NCBI RefSeq assembly: GCF_907165205.1
Contig: NC_058193.1
Coordinates: forward strand, 37,403,021-37,467,020
DNA: 64,000 nucleotides
Reading direction: 5' to 3'
Origin: Coccinella septempunctata
Taxonomy: Eukaryota > Arthropoda > Insecta > Coleoptera > Coccinellidae
Of this stretch, positions 13,801 through 23,985 are shown piece by piece. Below the pieces are notes generated by a model. It saw only the letters and a list, made by a program, of their open reading frames with translations, ran no database searches and was not told the DNA's origin. A program made the position numbers and the translations under genes. Numbering within the stretch: the stretch's first letter is position 1; the number at the start of each line of letters is the position of its first letter.

Positions 13801-15086
13801 TTGTAGATGTCAAGGGTCATCAGATCCGAATACAGTTTGATGGTTGGCAAGACAAGTACAGTTACTGGATCGAAGATGACTCTCCAGATATTCACCCAGC
13901 TTCTTGGTGTCAAAAAACCAACCATCCCTTAGAACCGCCCCTGAGTAAGTACTACCAAGATATGCTTATATTATTTCATCTGATCATGTGGTCTAACAAT
14001 TCAAATTTATTGCAGCTCCTGACGATTTTTACGAATTTCTTGATTGTCCGACGATTGGCTGCAAAGGGATTGGAAACGCTTTAGGACCGAAATACTCCAC
14101 CCATTCGTCGGTGGAACATTGCCCACTGTCTGATCAAAATTTGTTGTCTGAAAAAAAATTACCAGATAGATTGTTGAGTCCAGGAAGGTCTGTTGAGTCT
14201 GTCGTACCAGTTTCGAGGGAGCCTAAGGAGAAAGCGTAAGTGTTTAACCCAAAAAAATATCATCTATTTCTCAATGTCAAAAAACAGCCAACCCAAGTCA
14301 CAAAATTTGACAAGTGGCGAGCAAAAAATCACAAATAGGAACCTGAAACCTGAATTAATAGGCTTTGTCACACTTCATATGTGCAGAGATTCATCGAAGC
14401 CTTCACAATGAAGCTTTACACACAAAATCATATTTTCGGGCAGATTCTGAATCTACCTCATCTGGAACTGATTTTGGGACTATTTTTTTCCCAAATTTGA
14501 AACTATCTTAATTTCTTGACCACCCAGTATGCACTATTTCATCCAACTATCTGATTTTCAGGAAAGCCAGGCTTGGAAGACCTAGAAAACGGTCATATAC
14601 AGAAATGAAACAGGAACAAAAAGATGATTATGAAGAAATGGATCATAAAAAGATTCGTAGATTGAATGATGTAGATCAATCCATGGAGGATAGAATAATG
14701 AACTACATTCAGGATACAGCCGTTATCAAAGCAGAAAAAGATTCGCTGGCTTTACATTCCAAGTTTCTTTTGTCGTATACAAACATAGAAACTGATCCAA
14801 ACTCTTGGACGATAACAGAGGTAACTAGAGATGTCTTACCCTCTTTATTACATAATGTCTGAATTCATTTTTATTTTAGGTGGCAAATTTTATACAGTCC
14901 TTACCTACAGGAAGTGATTATTCTGAAGTATTCAGGAAGCACATGATTGATGGAGAAGCTCTGTTATTGATTACCCAAAATGATATTGTCGATGTTCTGA
15001 AGATTAAACTTGGGCCTGCTATTAAACTATATAATAGTATAGTGTTGTTGAGGAAAAAAACCTACGATGTTTTTAAGGAAGAATAA
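10892..15086 (+). CDS. l(3)mbt: Lethal(3)malignant brain tumour-type chromatin protein (3 MBT repeats + SAM)
   Basis: Exons 10892-13015, 13328-13559, 13633-13944, 14016-14235, 14562-14820 and 14880-15086 join in frame to 1117 residues; the first introns have GTAAGT or GTGAGT donors. Domains in order: a long Ser/Pro-rich disordered N terminus; an FCS-type zinc finger (residues about 495-525, CIQCGCYG...YCSFSC); a Lys-rich tract; MBT1 (about 576-675), MBT2 (684-786, split by intron 1), MBT3 (792-888); a C2HC finger (about 898-925, CPTIGC...H...HCP); and a C-terminal SAM domain (about 1042-1110). Known of the family: MBT pockets bind mono- and dimethyl-lysine, and L(3)mbt represses germline genes in fly soma within LINT and dREAM/MMB complexes. 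Three MBT repeats plus C2HC plus SAM favour l(3)mbt over Sfmbt (four MBT) and Scm (two). Transcription converges on DHX8. Confidence 0.9.
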
Positions 15087-15185
15087 CGAAATTGAATTAT
15101 ACATGTGATCATAAATCTTGTGTATATAGTTGTATAAATTATCGGGATCGATATTTATTATATTTTACTTTTAGTTTGTTTTCGA

Positions 15186-15191
15186 AATAAA
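15186..15191 (+). terminator. Polyadenylation signal of l(3)mbt
   Basis: AATAAA 100 bases after the stop codon, followed by T-rich sequence. It suits a short 3' UTR. Confidence 0.6.
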
Positions 15192-15337
15192 TTTTTTATT
15201 GTTTCCAATCGTTTGTTTGATTTTCCTTCTTGAATTAATCAAACCAAATCTTATCCTATATTTCCATCAAATGGAAACTTAATATGAAAAAAAAACTATC
15301 TTTAAACAAAAACATAACACCTTGATACAGTTCAGTC

Positions 15338-15343
15338 TTTATT
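15338..15343 (-). terminator. Polyadenylation signal of DHX8
   Basis: AATAAA on the minus strand, about 73 bases beyond the DHX8 stop. It faces the l(3)mbt signal across about 150 bases, so the two genes end tail-to-tail with little space. Confidence 0.6.
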
Positions 15344-15415
15344 TACAAGTCATTCCAAGATAAAAAAAATATATACAAAAAAATTCTCTTTACAAATTTT
15401 TCAAATCTAAATGCC

Positions 15416-18400
15416 TCAATTTCTTCTTCTCCGAACTCTCGATATTCTCCAGGAATTAGGTTCTTCATACTTGTTGTACAAAGGTTCCAAACGTTGATTT
15501 TTCTTGAATTTACTGAGTTTAGTGGGATCAGAAAATTTGAAGAAAGCCGGTGCAAATTCAACCAGCCATTTTGGATCGATGGTGGTTACCTCCCTCATGT
15601 ATTCCTTTGTTGTTTGGACCAGTTCATGATATATTACCCTGGAAAATGTCGAACAAATTAGTATTTCTGTGTCAGATAGAAAAAAATGTTTGATATTTTG
15701 AAGACCTCAAAAACTTACCATTCGGGTTGGCGATTGAATAAAGCACTAGAAGGATGTATGTAGACAACCTGGCTATCCACAAGAGTTCTGTATCCTTCTT
15801 GGGGATCTTTTTTAGCTGCGTTTCTGAAGAAACCTGAACAAACAGCTTTTTGCACCCTCACCGTATTTTTCTCTGCTGATACCACATCTAACCTATGCCT
15901 GGGAAACAAAATTATATTCATAAAAAGAGGTTATAACATGGATGGAGTGACAGCTGTCAGAAAAAATTTGACAGATGACTGATGACATATCTATGGTTTC
16001 TCCAACTCATGGTATTTTCAGATCAAATCTACCCTTACCTGTCCATAATTCCCAATAATTGTTTTCTGACGTCCTGAGCCCTCTTCAATGTCCTAATTTG
16101 AACGAAATTATCGTAACACCACGTGTTGGAAAATTTGTTATTTTTCCAGCTGTTGTAAACGGCCAATAACGTCAAGTGATCTCCCTCGGGCTGATTGAAT
16201 TTAGCTTTCTTCTGATCCGCTAGAGCTTGTTTGTCTTTCGGACGATAAAATACATTCTGTACAGAGAGCATGCTCACGATGGTTAAAATTTCGTCCGAAC
16301 ATTGGAGCGCTACCGACATTATGAGCATCTTTGAAAGATTCGGCTCCAAGGGGAACTCGGCCATCTGGAAAAAACTCCATTTAATCACAATAATTGATGG
16401 TTACTTTGAAGGTTAGGTTCTTGAAGTACGATCCTAACCTAACCTAAATTCCATTATCTGTCATCGAATTGACGAATTTTCTGTAGTTTGTTAAATTTTT
16501 ATATCAGATTAAATTTTTTTTCTTCGTCAATAACATGACGATGAAACAAATCGAAATAATACTCACTCTTCTTCCGAGCCTTGTCAACAAGCCCTCATCG
16601 TCCAATGCTGACAAAGAATGTAACTGTTCCAAGGCCATGATTAGAGATTCCACAGGCGGCGCATCCATGAAATCAAAATGCAGAAGATCATTGATGCCCA
16701 TAGTCTTCAACTGTAAAACGGTTGTAGCCAGGTTGGTTCTTTGTATCTCTGGTACCGGCGTTGGCAACATTTCATCACGATAAGCCCTCTCTGTATATAA
16801 TCGGTAACATTTCCCGGGTCCGGTTCTTCCTGCTCTTCCGGCCCTCTGTTTAGCTTGAGCCTGAAAAAAATATCAATCAGTAAAAGGAAGGAATGGCACA
16901 ATTTCAAAAAAAAAAGAAACTAAAATTATACCTGTGAAATAGGTGTCACTACTAGAGAATCCATGCCGGTCTTGGAATTGTAAACTTTTTGCTTAACGAA
17001 TCCAGGGTCGACAACATAAAATATACCATCAATGGTCAACGATGTTTCTGCTATATTGGTGGCAATGACAACTTTCCTGCTACCTGGAGGGGCCGGTTCA
17101 AATATTCTTGTCTGCATTTCAGAGGGTAAAGCAGAATATACCGGTAGAATTATGAGCTCCGGCACATCAGGTCCTGAAATTTAATCCATATAAATCCTTA
17201 TATCGAATACTTTTCAAGATCAATATACCTAAAGATTTCATCCTCTCATAGAGAATTTCACAAGCCGTGTCGATTTCTTCTTGACCAGTCAAAAAAAGTA
17301 AAATATCACCAGGAGGTTCCCGCAAATGAATTTGCATAACGGTGATCAAACTGGCATCCAAATAATCTGTTTCTGGTTCCTTCGTATACAATACTTCTAC
17401 TGGGAATGTCCTTCCGGGTATTGTGAAGATGGGGGCTTCAAAGAAATATTGGGAAAATTTAACGGCATCTAACGTTGCAGAAGTGACGATGAGTTTTAAC
17501 TCGGGTCTTTTGGTTACCGCCTGTTTGAGCAAACCAAAAAGGACGTCCGTGTGAATTGTCCTTTCGTGAGCCTCGTCCAACATGATGACGGAATAACTCT
17601 TCAAATCTAAATCCATCAAACACTCCCTCAGCAACATACCGTCCGTCATGTACCTGAAAGAGACATTATTTCATGAGAAACCCGAGCCTGTGAAATGGAA
17701 AAACTTCATCGGTTTATTTCAACTTACTTTATGAGAGTTTCGGGACTTGTGCAGTCTTCGAAACGAATTGTGTATCCAACTTCTTGTCCCAGTCTACATC
17801 CGAACTCTTCTGATACTCTTTTGGCCACGGACATGGCCGCCACTCGACGAGGTTGGGTACAACCAATCTTACCTCTTGCTGTCAAACCTGCCTCTGCTAA
17901 ATATTGAGTTATTTGTGTTGTTTTTCCAGAGCCTGTTTCTCCAATAACGATTAGTATTTGATTATCATTCACTGCCTGAAACATGATAATAAATTGAATT
18001 ATTACAGCTAATGATAGAATATTTTCGAGCCTTACTGAAATAAGCACTTAATACATACCTTACGAAGTTCATCCTTCAACTTATAAATTGGCAATGATTC
18101 CCTCTGCTGGATGATACTCAGATTTGTTTTCTTCCCAAAGGATGACTTTTTTCCACCAATAACATGTTTCTTCCATTCAGGCAGATCTTGGGATTGCAAT
18201 CCAATACCTCTTATTACCTGAGATTCAGGTTCATCTGCAAGCAGTAAAATATGAATTTTTTTTCTAATCTCTAGCATTAAAAACATCTCATACCTGAAGG
18301 CAAAGGATCAATCCAATTTTTGCCCTTAACAGATGATTGCGAGTCAGTTTCCTGCTCCCTTTGCAACATTTTCTGCTCCCTCCTTTCTTTCGCTAAGGCT

Positions 18401-20724
18401 GATTGCATCATAGCTGCCTGTGCAAGGGAACCATCAGGATTTTTCACAATTCTGAAATTATATTAAAGTTTCAATATTTGTGTGAAGTTTAAAATGTCTT
18501 TCAACATTACTTCACTGGGCTTAAATCATGTAAAGCTCGGCCGTGGCCTTGTAAAAATGGCGCCTCATCTTCAACCAATTCAATTTCAATATCAGCCTCC
18601 CCATCTTCCTCTTCCCTGGGTAACAATCCAGTTTCTTCGTCAAATTCGGGAAGTTCACTTTTGTCTATGCACCCAGAAGATATCATCTGAAACATCATGA
18701 ATACAGAATCGAAAAAAATTCTTGACCTGCTGCAAGTTTGAGATTGGCCATTTGTTTTGAATTACCTGCTTAATTTCCCAACGTTCAGGACTAGAGATTC
18801 TCGTCACTCGTTTTCTAGAGTCCTCTTCCCCTTCATCAATTCCTACAGGAAGTCTTAATACAGACGTACTGTTATTTAAAGGTCGATCAGGATTTCTATC
18901 CCTGTCCACTCTTTCTACTTGTTTGTGTGAAGTTGGATTCAAATCTTCACCGGTAGTTTGATCCACTTCCTTCATAGATAAAGATACTTTTTGGCCATTC
19001 AATGATAGCACTTTGACCTATCAATGATGAGGAAATATTAGTTCTAAATAGTTGGCCATCCACCATATCAGAAGATATTTTTTCATGAGGAAAACACATA
19101 AATTTGGTTCAGCCAATTTAAAAAATTACAAAAATCCCCTTTAATGTATACCATCTAAGATCATCATACAATCCCTATTTCGTTTCCTCCAAAAAAAGTG
19201 ATAAAATCCATTAGAATCAGAATCAAACCTTGAAAGATGCAAAAATGACAGTACATCGGAGATTTTCAATCGTGAAAGTCCAGTAGAATGTAACACTCAT
19301 TTCTGTGCCATTCTTGAGCTATCTTCACATTATTACAAAAGCATAATCGGTTATTATGGACTTTATTGTATAACATGAAATAAGACGAACACCATAATTT
19401 CTTCTGATAATGAAATTTTGTATATTGCATACTTTTGTGAATATTTTGAAATTAATTAACAAGTATTTCTTTTTGGGGTTTTTGTTAATCTTCTCACCTT
19501 TATTTTCATCCCTCGTGAAACAACCTCAGAAACTTCACTAACTCTACCTTGTGCTCTAAGTTGGGAAATATGTACTAAACCTTCCCATCTTTTTCTCAAG
19601 CCTTCTAATTGTACAAAGCAACCAAAATTAACGATATTAGCCACTTTTCCATTATAAATCTGAAATATTCATTAAATGATTTATTTTGAAGAAAATTGGG
19701 ATTGATAAAAACCTACTTTACCAGGAACTGGATCATCATCTAAATCAGCAGTATCCCTATTCCTTTTGGAATCATCTATATCTCTTTTATATTTTTTATC
19801 TCTAGAATTACTTCTATATCTCTCTTTCTGTCTTCTTCCTCTTGATCTACTTCTAGAATCTCTATTTTTATTTCTGATCTTGTCTTTTCCTTGAGACCTG
19901 AAAGTTTAAAATAAATCTTTCTACTTTCCAAGCAAAAGTATAGTAGAAATAACAACCTTGATCTCCTTCCTCTAGACCTTGATCTCCTTCCTCTAGACCT
20001 TGATCTTCTTCCTCTAGATCTAGATCTCCTCCCCCTTGATCTTGATCGCTTATCTCTAGACCTAGACCTCCTCTTCTTTTCTTTTGATCTGGACCTCCTA
20101 TTTCTAGACCTTGATCTTTTTCTTTTTGAATCTCTAAGTTTTGAATGAGACTTACTCTCCATTTTATCTGTGCTAGCCTTGGTATCTCCATTTTCATCCA
20201 TTTTATTAGAAGGAGCATCTGCCTCGAAGAAAGCCATCAAATCAGCAACAACATTTTCATCTTCTTTATTGGGGGGATCAGCTTTAGGTTCATTTTCTCC
20301 CACCTCCAGTATATCCGCTCCAATAGGATCACTGTTGGGCAAAGCTAAACCTGGAAATTTCTCTGCTAATTCCTCCTTTTCTAGGGAATTAGAAGGCCCT
20401 AATGAAGATTTCTTTTTTTTCGGTCTCATGTGTTGAATTATTCGGAGGAGGTTCTTTATTAAGGAGTCTGAGAATTCTGCCTCAATTTCCGTGAGGGCCT
20501 TCTTGAAAGCAGGAAATGTTTCATGCTCTTCAGATAGATGTATGATGAATTCAGCTGAAATGAATGCATTGAATCCACTTATTTATCAAAAGCTTTGATG
20601 AATTTAACTCACCAACATCTTTGTCGTTCAAACCCAAATGATTTTCTAGCTCTGTGCAGACTTTGGAAACCAATGAAAGATATTCTAGTTTTTCTAATTC
20701 ATCCATTTTCTCCTGCTTATTCAT
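15416..20724 (-). CDS. DHX8: DEAH-box splicing ATPase DHX8/Prp22
   Basis: Fifteen coding exons: 20724-20613, 20554-19957, 19897-19717, 19659-19498, 19017-18766, 18686-18511, 18451-18294, 18234-18059, 17975-17728, 17653-17229, 17173-16932, 16860-16567, 16364-16039, 15898-15719, 15638-15416. They join in frame to 1250 residues, close to the roughly 1220 of human DHX8. In order: a helical N-terminal segment, an Arg/Ser-repeat domain, an S1 RNA-binding fold (exon 4, GFVQ-type 'NFGCFVQLEG'), then the helicase core with GETGSGKTTQ (motif I), DEAH (motif II), SATL (motif III), TGQEEID and QRAGRAGR (motif VI), a winged-helix/ratchet region and an OB-fold C terminus. Known role: releases spliced mRNA from the spliceosome after exon ligation, in the nucleus; the fly orthologue is peanuts. 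The exon 2 donor is unusual (GTTGTT), but its 59-base intron is not a multiple of three and must be removed to stay in frame. Confidence 0.95.
19955..20045 (-). repeat. 21-bp coding minisatellite in the RS domain of DHX8
   Basis: Three near-identical 21-base units (plus-strand ACCTTGATCTCCTTCCTCTAG type) followed by two degraded ones encode seven-residue RSRGRRS-type repeats. The unit length keeps the frame, so the copy number may vary without breaking the gene. Confidence 0.75.
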
Positions 20725-21681
20725 AGTATTTCATTGATAATAAATAAATTTTTTGTCAAAATTTACGTTTTTGAGGTTAGTTAAATGTTTGGCCTCAGCC
20801 TAGTTGACCAGGGTTGCCATGTTGGGGTATTTTCCCCCAAATTTGGGGGATTTTAGAACACTGGGAAAATTTGGAGGACAACATTTGTTGGGAGTTTAAA
20901 TTTTTCACTGGGGTTTTTTGGAGTAAAAATATTTATATTCAATATTGTATTTGTATGTATCCACCCTAAGGCAGCTCACATTATTTAATATTGTATTTAT
21001 TTCCTTTAAGGCAGCTCACTAGTGCTGCCATCTGTTGATTGTTAAGAAGCTTATATAATAGATACAACCTGTTATAGAAGCTTTTCACATCAGGCAGACA
21101 ATGCTGAGGGGATTCCCCGAATGTTCGCCAGGAATCGCAAAATTTCAATCAGAACTATACTTCTCCAACTTCAAATTGAGATTAAACTAATTCAAAATGA
21201 GAATAAGCAAACAAAGAGTCCGGTTTTTCAAAAGAATAATTTTTATATACCAAGCTCGTGATTTTTTTTGTACACTTTATAAATTTTTGTATAGCCCTGC
21301 CTGAGGACGGCAGGATCTGTCTGGATCCAGACACATATTGGGTTTGATCACAGGAATGCTGTGGAGTTCTTCTCAAATCGTGCCTCTACAAATAAACGGT
21401 CTGGTGGCAATGGCAAAGGTTCTTCATGAAATGGAATGTTTGAGAGGTTTTTTCTGATGATGTCTATATATATTTATCTTATTCTTCAAGTAGAACTATA
21501 ATATTTTACAGTAAGTCTTGATCTCACCATATACTCGGTGTAAACAAACTCATTTTATCAAAAAGGAATTGTTACAAGATAATTCCTTGTAGATTAGGGA
21601 TAAATTCACAGAATTCGAATACTTGACAAAATGAAGTTAAATAAAAAAGTCTCTAACTAAAACATATAAAACGGTATAATA
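20725..21681. other. Intergenic region between DHX8 and the Tantalus-like gene
   Basis: Holds the presumed DHX8 promoter side. Around 20815-20890 is a C/G-run-rich stretch (CCCCCAAATTTGGGGG palindrome). At 20941-20979 and 20988-21019 a block ending in AAGGCAGCTCAC is repeated in tandem. No gene is seen; the frame at 21182-21376 has no support. Confidence 0.5.
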
Positions 21682-22380
21682 TTAGCAGTCTTCCCCTTCA
21701 AGAAAAGAAAGTTTTTTATACAACTCATTAAGGGTTGCTTTAATAGTTTTTTTTTTCAGACAAAATTTTTGTGCTTTCTCTTTTCTTTTCTTAATTTTTC
21801 CTTTAGTTACTTTCTCAAACTGAAGGAACCTCCTGAATTTCTTATTTCCCATTATTTTATGGGAGTTTTCCATTTGAGCTCCTTCTTCATAAATAGTTTC
21901 TAATGATGCCGCTACTTTTTTGAAATTTTTATTGAGATAATACTTCTGAACCTCTGCTTCATCAGATGTGTCCAATGTTTTCTTCTTTATCACAGAATTT
22001 TGGGGATCCCACCTAACTGGGGCAGATTTCTTCCTAGTGGTTCTTCGTATAACAGGTTCTTGCTCTTCCTTGCTGCTATCCATTGTCGGTTGATGGTCTT
22101 CAGAAGTGGAAGGATGACTTTTATCAGTCTCTGCAGACCTATCTATTGATGGTACTGAACTTTTTCCAATACCAGACAATCTTCTCTTGTTTTTTTGAGG
22201 ATTGGAAAGATGAAGACCATTCAATGCATCATCAATTCCCACGTGAGATACTGCAATTTTAATATTGTTCAGTTGAAGTTCATTCATTTGGAGCACTGTT
22301 GAAAACTTCATTTGTGACAAACAGCTCGAGACAGAAGAATAAGGGTTCCTAGCTTACTAACCTTTCTGTTTCACCTTCAT
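21682..22380 (-). CDS. Tantalus-domain protein (tantalus/PRR14-like)
   Basis: The main exon encodes a basic, mostly disordered protein. Residues near the middle (TRKKSAPVRWDP...YYLNKNFKKVAASLETIYEE) have the layout of the Tantalus domain, whose hallmark is the LETIFEE-like end; a Lys-rich tail with NKKFRRFLQF follows. Known: fly Tantalus is a nuclear, chromatin-associated partner of Additional sex combs, and vertebrate PRR14 tethers heterochromatin to the lamina. Two starts are possible. An ATG at 22320 opens the long exon with MSQMKF. Alternatively a 19-base first exon (22380-22362, encoding MKVKQK) splices with GTTAGT at 22361 to the acceptor AACAG at 22296-22298, entering the same frame at 22295. 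I favour the second slightly. Compact, same strand as DHX8. Orthology with tant is an inference from the domain. Confidence 0.65.
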
Positions 22381-22715
22381 GTTGATGTATGATGTTAGAT
22401 TTTTTTTATTCAGAAATGAATCTTGGATTTCAACAGATAAGTAAACAACACAGATATTCAGTAGAAAGTTGGTAAACAACTTAGGGCTTACTGTCAGCTG
22501 TCACTATCAGAGACAGAACACAAAAGACCTGTTTTGCTGATTTTGATTTTTGTGGCACCTTAAAACCGAAAATTATTTCATGCAACTTGCAGATTTGATT
22601 TTGTGTGTATTATTTAAAAGCAAAATGATTAATAATATTAATCAATAGATCCAATCTTTGATACCAATTGGGAATTCAAATGTAGATTGCAGCGACATAG
22701 TGGTGACAGTTCGAA

Positions 22716-22848
22716 GTAAAAAGTTAATGCCTTTACGTCATTGTTCTACGTTCCTCGATGTAAACCATAGACCTAATAATACATTTTATTTTATTAGGTC
22801 TATGATGTAAACAAACAAATGACAAAAGTGCCTTAACTTTTTATTTAC
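22716..22848. repeat. Imperfect fold-back repeat, possible miniature transposon
   Basis: Left arm GTAAAAAGTTAATGCCTTTA pairs imperfectly with the right arm ending AAGTGCCTTAACTTTTTATTTAC; the centre is a better hairpin, CATAGACCTAATAA against TTATTAGGTCTATG. About 133 bases in all. No coding capacity. Confidence 0.5.
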
Positions 22849-23000
22849 AAAAATAGCCACCAGAGGGCGTATCGCTTGTTTTGAATTCCCAATAATAATG
22901 AATGTGAAAGGTGAAAGGTGCCAAATCAAAACGTCGGCTATCTCTGATATGTCAAAGCCGCCATGTTTTTGCAATTTGCATTGATCACAGAATGCGAAGC

Positions 23001-23052
23001 AAAGATTATAGAGTTACCTAACTAACCTAACTAACCTAACTCTATAATCTTT
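23001..23052. repeat. Short perfect-arm hairpin with flanking 8-bp direct repeat
   Basis: Arms AAAGATTATAGAGTTA (23001-23016) and its complement (23037-23052) enclose a 20-base loop of CCTAACTAA units. ATGCGAAG stands directly outside on both sides (22992-22999 and 23054-23061), as a target duplication would. Confidence 0.55.
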
Positions 23053-23063
23053 GATGCGAAGTT

Positions 23064-23465
23064 TCACCCCCCTGGTCGGCAGAGGGCGTCTAGATTTTTG
23101 GATGTGATTTGGCTGAGATGCGTCAAGAATGAGTTGATTGCCGACAGTGCCGACACTGCCGACTCGTCATTCTCGGCAATCCCAGCCACCCCCCTGAAGT
23201 GCTTCAGCAGAAACACCTTGTGTTTCTGAACCACAAGCCCTTTTATCGATTCGTTTACCCCATAAAATGATGATAAAATCACATTTACATTCCTGGCGTT
23301 ATTTAAGGTATCCCGAACGTCTTGACGATCCATCCTCATTCCTCTCCACATCGCGAATACAGCCAACCTTACGAATGTCTTCGGCCGGTGCTTACTCCTT
23401 TTAAAATATTGGGCTAAATGCCGGCCGATATCCTAGTCGGTTATGCAGGTAGCACATTCAGCCAT
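23064..23465 (-). pseudogene. Unrecognised ORF interrupted by one in-frame stop
   Basis: From an ATG at 23465 the frame reads MAECATCITD, hits a single TAG (23435-23433), then continues open for another 122 residues (DIGRHLAQYFKRSKHRP...LDALCRPGG) to a TGA at 23064. The DNA is richer in G+C than its surroundings, with codon-like composition, so the frame was probably coding. I do not recognise the family. The product would be small, with a CxxC near the start and many Arg/Lys early on. The TAG is preceded by a pyrimidine-poor stretch, but CTAG/GATATC could also act as a splice acceptor, making the part after it an exon of a gene starting upstream. Pseudogene or exon are both possible. Confidence 0.35.
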
Positions 23466-23985
23466 CACAAAAAAATGTTCTGGCTTTTCCTTTCGTTCTC
23501 CTTGGATACTTTTTTCATAATTTTCAGCTGTTATACATCCTATACGTCGTCGACAAAGTATAGTATTCTACTCGCACAAAATTACAATTTTTCACCCTCT
23601 TGAAAAATAGCAATCATTTGTGCTCGTTGAATAATATACTATAGCAAATATTAGTCCGGTGTATCCATCCATCCACTAAATTGACCTCATCTATATTTCA
23701 TAACGAATTCAGATGTCAATGCGCGAAAACCTACAAGAATATGGATTGAAATATCCATTTTCCAGTCTAACTGAATCTGAAAAAATCATCGATTTCGTTG
23801 AAAGATACAATCTCTTGAACTTAAGAGTTTATTGTTCTCGTCACCAGGACGACCGTCGTTTGTAACACCACGCATTGACCAATGAATGGAATTTCTTCGA
23901 ACCCCGTCCGCTAATTTTAAGAAATGAACTCAGCATTAAGTTCAGACTCATAGGTGACCTTTGAAAGAAACGCACACCTAAAAAA
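23466..23985 (+). other. 5' flank of the first tetraspanin
   Basis: No supported frame. It should contain the promoter and 5' UTR of the tetraspanin that starts at 23986. I see no clear core element. Confidence 0.45.

Larger units (their letters stand above)
22381..23063. other. Intergenic region with two fold-back sequences
   Basis: No coding frame is supported. It carries the imperfect fold-back at 22716-22848 and the short hairpin insertion at 23001-23052, both described separately. It may also include the promoter of the Tantalus-like gene. Confidence 0.5.

Noticed and set aside
23010..23040. CCTAACTAACCTAACTAACC, similar to the insect telomere repeat CCTAA
   Set aside because: The units alternate with CTAA and lie in a hairpin loop; there is no clean CCTAA array. 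Similar short AACCTAACC words occur in a DHX8 intron and near 32450.
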